From: Corylus avellana
Taxonomy: Eukaryota; Streptophyta; Magnoliopsida; Fagales; Betulaceae
Reading direction: 5' to 3'
NCBI RefSeq assembly: GCF_901000735.1
Contig: NC_081544.1
Coordinates: 15,701,394 to 15,765,393 of the forward strand
DNA: 64,000 bases
In this document: in pieces, positions 61,588 through 64,000 of the stretch
Position numbering within the stretch: position 1 is the stretch's first letter
Layout of the letters: every line of letters starts with the position of its first letter
Made by a program: the position numbers and the translations under genes
Notes under the pieces: generated by a model
The model's database searches: none
Seen by the model: the letters and a program-made list of their open reading frames with translations, nothing else
What the model was told of the DNA's origin: nothing

Positions 61588-63006
61588 CACCCCCAAACTT
61601 ACATATTGCTAGTCCCTTAGCAATACAAAACTAAAACAAAAAGATAAATCCATCTTTCATGGGATGTACGATTGCATTTAGCATATGCAACAATTCTTTT
61701 AAACCTCTAGGAATTCCCTAGAGGACGAGTGAAGTCTCGTGAGGGTTTTCCAGAATTGTTACCCACAAACATCATGCACAGTTCATGTTATCCCAAAAAT
61801 TAAAGTATCACTTCAAGATCATGATTTTCATTCATTAGCAGGCTTAAAAAGATGAACTCCATCTTCACAATGAATTGGAATCTCAAAGTTTAATTACTTA
61901 CAAAGGACATGCTAAATCATCCCAAGTTTGAAAACAGTGTAAAGTGAACTAGCACAAAATTACGAGGCTTCCAAATCTTTCCAATGTGTAATGTCTCCAT
62001 ATCTCTAAATTCATTGAAATCCCTATTAGATTGAACAACACTGGCATATTTCTTTTTTTTTTTTTGGTCAGGTTGTGCAATGTTTGGTTCCCTTAAACTT
62101 TCTAGTTGACCCTTGTAGCGAGTGTTAAGTCAATGACTCCCAAACCAGATGGTTTTAGGGCATTAGGTGTAGAGACACCCCTAAGGACCTACTAACTCGA
62201 GTCAAAAAGGCTACAAAACTAAACTAACCATGACATTGATCAAGTCAACATTTTTCATCTTTTGACGTGAACACTCAATGCATTGAGGCAAGAGGTCCAG
62301 TTACTCATTGAGAAGCCATCAATGATCATTTATTCACATTTGTTTTTTTAACATCACTATATATGCCATAGTGTCATCTAATAAGTCATCCAATTTCATC
62401 CAAGGTGCAGCAACACTCATATCAAACCTCATGTTATACCTCACAGATTATATGCTAATGTGCTTGTGTGATCAGATCAAACATGTGATTTTTTCAACTG
62501 TCCTCAACAAGTAACCAAACTAACAAATTCACTCATCAGATCATGTGTTCAAAATTTTAAGCTCACTGAAGAATTCAAGCCACAATTCTTTTAAATTAAC
62601 TAAAATTTTTAGGGTAAACATGAACATTCAATTTTTTTTTTTCCAAACAAACAAATAACATAAAATTGGGACAAAGTGTGTGTAAACAACACGTGTGCCC
62701 ATACCCCCAAATTTAAATGACACATTGTCCCCAATGTGTCTAAGTAAAGGAAAGAGTGTACCCGAGAGATGGTCGACATTGTCTTGGAAACCATGGCTCA
62801 TAGCACACCCCCAAACTTGAAGTGAAGCACACTTGTCCCTACAAAATAAGAAAACACACAAACAAGTAAAAAGAAACAAAACGAAAAATACATAAATAAA
62901 AATTGAACTTAAAACACACTAAACAAAATAAAAGGATAAACTATGGGGTGCCTCCCAGGAGCGCTAAGTTTTATGTCTTTAACCAGACGGTGGTCCCTGC
63001 TCAATG
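61588..63006 (-). mobile_element. 3' internal region of element U
   Basis: Conserved 3' non-coding region, colinear with 58020-59482. It has reversed PPT-like tracts at about 61589, 62703 and 62807 and GGGGTGCCTCCCAGGAGCGC near 62945. It reaches the stop codon of the ORF at 63007 without other coding potential. Confidence 0.75.
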
Positions 63007-64000
63007 CTATCCAGAAGTAGATGCTGCAGATGGTGGTGGTAACCGGCTAAGTATGGTCCGCATCAAGTCTTCCAAGGCAGCTAGTCGTTGATCCATCAAT
63101 GCTTTATCTTCCCGAGCTTCTAGTCTTTGATCAGCCAATTCTCTTCAAAGGCCTACCATCTCTTAACTAAGGGAGCGGTACTGTGTGGCTTGAAAAATGA
63201 TTGGGGCCTCCTCCTCCTTTGCTGCTGTCGGTTCATCTTCGACCATTGGCTCGGCCTCACTCTCTTCTTCACTAGCTGCTGGTGCTGGGAGTACCCGGGG
63301 CATATGGGAGCAACTCTTATTCCGTTGGCGAATGCCAAATATAGGAGTAGTAGTAACTGGCTCATCTGCTGCGGTTCCCTTGATGCCCTTTGTTCGAAGA
63401 ATATACGTGAAGAGGTATGGGAAAGGCAACCCCCATGAGTGAGTGGACTCTGCTCCCCCAATGTGTACTCCATTCCAAAATTTATGTATTTGGTTCCAAA
63501 TAATGTCGGGAATGGAGTACCAGGCATCCTTGTGGAAGGCATAGAGGGTCTGTAGAAATTGATCACGCCTCTGAGTTTTGTGTCCCAAGGGGAAGGCATT
63601 CTGATGCAAGATGGAGTCCACAAACCAAAGCCGTTGGGGTAGCTTGGATCGGCTATCGGCATTATGGTGGGCGTCTGTATATTGCCCTTGGCACATGTCT
63701 TAAATGATTTCTGCCACATAGAATCAGGGTGGTTGCTCGACAAGATGTGCGGCTTTTGGAGGGTGCTCATCATTGCATTGAAGGGCTGCTGCAATGTCGG
63801 CCCTTGTCATGTCAATGGCTTGGCCGTGCACCTTGGAAGAGAGAGCGGCCAAATTGTCGTAGTCATAGGAAAGGTTGGCATAGAATTCAACTACCAACCT
63901 CCGGTAGGCGGTGGAGGTGACCGGTTTGAACAGCTTCTTGAGTCCCCTTCGCTTGAACTCGGCGACTGCCCATTGAGTCGCTGCAAGATTTTGGAAGTCT
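63007..64000 (-). pseudogene. Plant 'Transposase_32'-like ORF of element U (5' end off window)
   Basis: On the minus strand one frame runs from the right window edge to TAG 63009-63007. It has four in-frame stops (63726-63724, 63702-63700, 63165-63163, 63147-63145) and no frameshift in 994 bp. Recognisable parts are ATQWAVAEFKRRGLKKLFK, LSYDYDNLAALSSKVHGQ, LWFVDSILHQNAFPLGHKTQ, and IWNQIHKFWNGVHIGGAEST with HSWGLPFPYLFTYI. An acidic linker and a short helical C-terminus (ADQRLEAREDKALMDQRLAAL) follow. This matches the putative plant transposon protein family often found in LTR elements; no catalytic role is established. Confidence 0.7.

Overview
This window looks like repeat-dense, AT-rich nuclear DNA of a flowering plant. 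It holds a plant pararetrovirus copy, plastid-derived DNA, plant LTR retrotransposons with an Asp-tRNA primer site, a Mutator-like element and two assembly gaps (7615-7714 and 10259-10644). The repeat style suggests a woody eudicot, but that is only a guess. I see no intact host gene, rRNA gene, tRNA gene or CRISPR array. Almost everything recognisable is a mobile element or a broken gene.

Left part (1-14141): a possible CACTA-type transposon end (1-677) interrupts the gag-like ORF of a minus-strand LTR element whose 5' LTR is 2362-3517. A single-copy-looking stretch follows, with a diverged tandem duplication (3800-4460) and a Myb/SANT-like pseudogene (about 5341-6437). A non-autonomous Mutator-like element (7312-10040) has a perfect 9-bp target duplication, a nested MITE and a 768-bp internal tandem duplication. 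A solo LTR with a perfect 5-bp duplication lies at 11543-12884.

Middle (about 14.0-24.6 kb): an endogenous caulimovirid, most like the florendoviruses. It has a polyprotein reading frame (movement, capsid/zinc knuckle, protease, RT, RNase H), an overlapping second ORF, a promoter with direct repeats, and a structured leader with 60-bp repeats. Stops and frameshifts break it, and it ends at a (TA)n tract. Next comes part of a minus-strand gypsy-type LTR.

Right part (24638-64000): a nested and rearranged pile of two related non-autonomous LTR families with LTRs of about 1.15-1.5 kb. Both have a PBS for tRNA-Asp and a PPT of the AAGTTTGGGGG type. They carry gag-like or plant 'Transposase_32'-like ORFs, and no reverse transcriptase or integrase is visible. 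One complete element (42584-52936, duplication ATGTC) sits inside an older minus-strand element (38620-56485 and beyond). Its 5' LTR holds a 3.8-kb patch of plastid rpoB-rpoC1 DNA fused to a LINE fragment, which creates an in-frame rpoC1-LINE chimeric ORF. The strongest unexplained signal is a CpG-rich, partly palindromic motif (GATCGAGCGCA and variants). It clusters upstream of the LTR TATA boxes and again just inside the elements.
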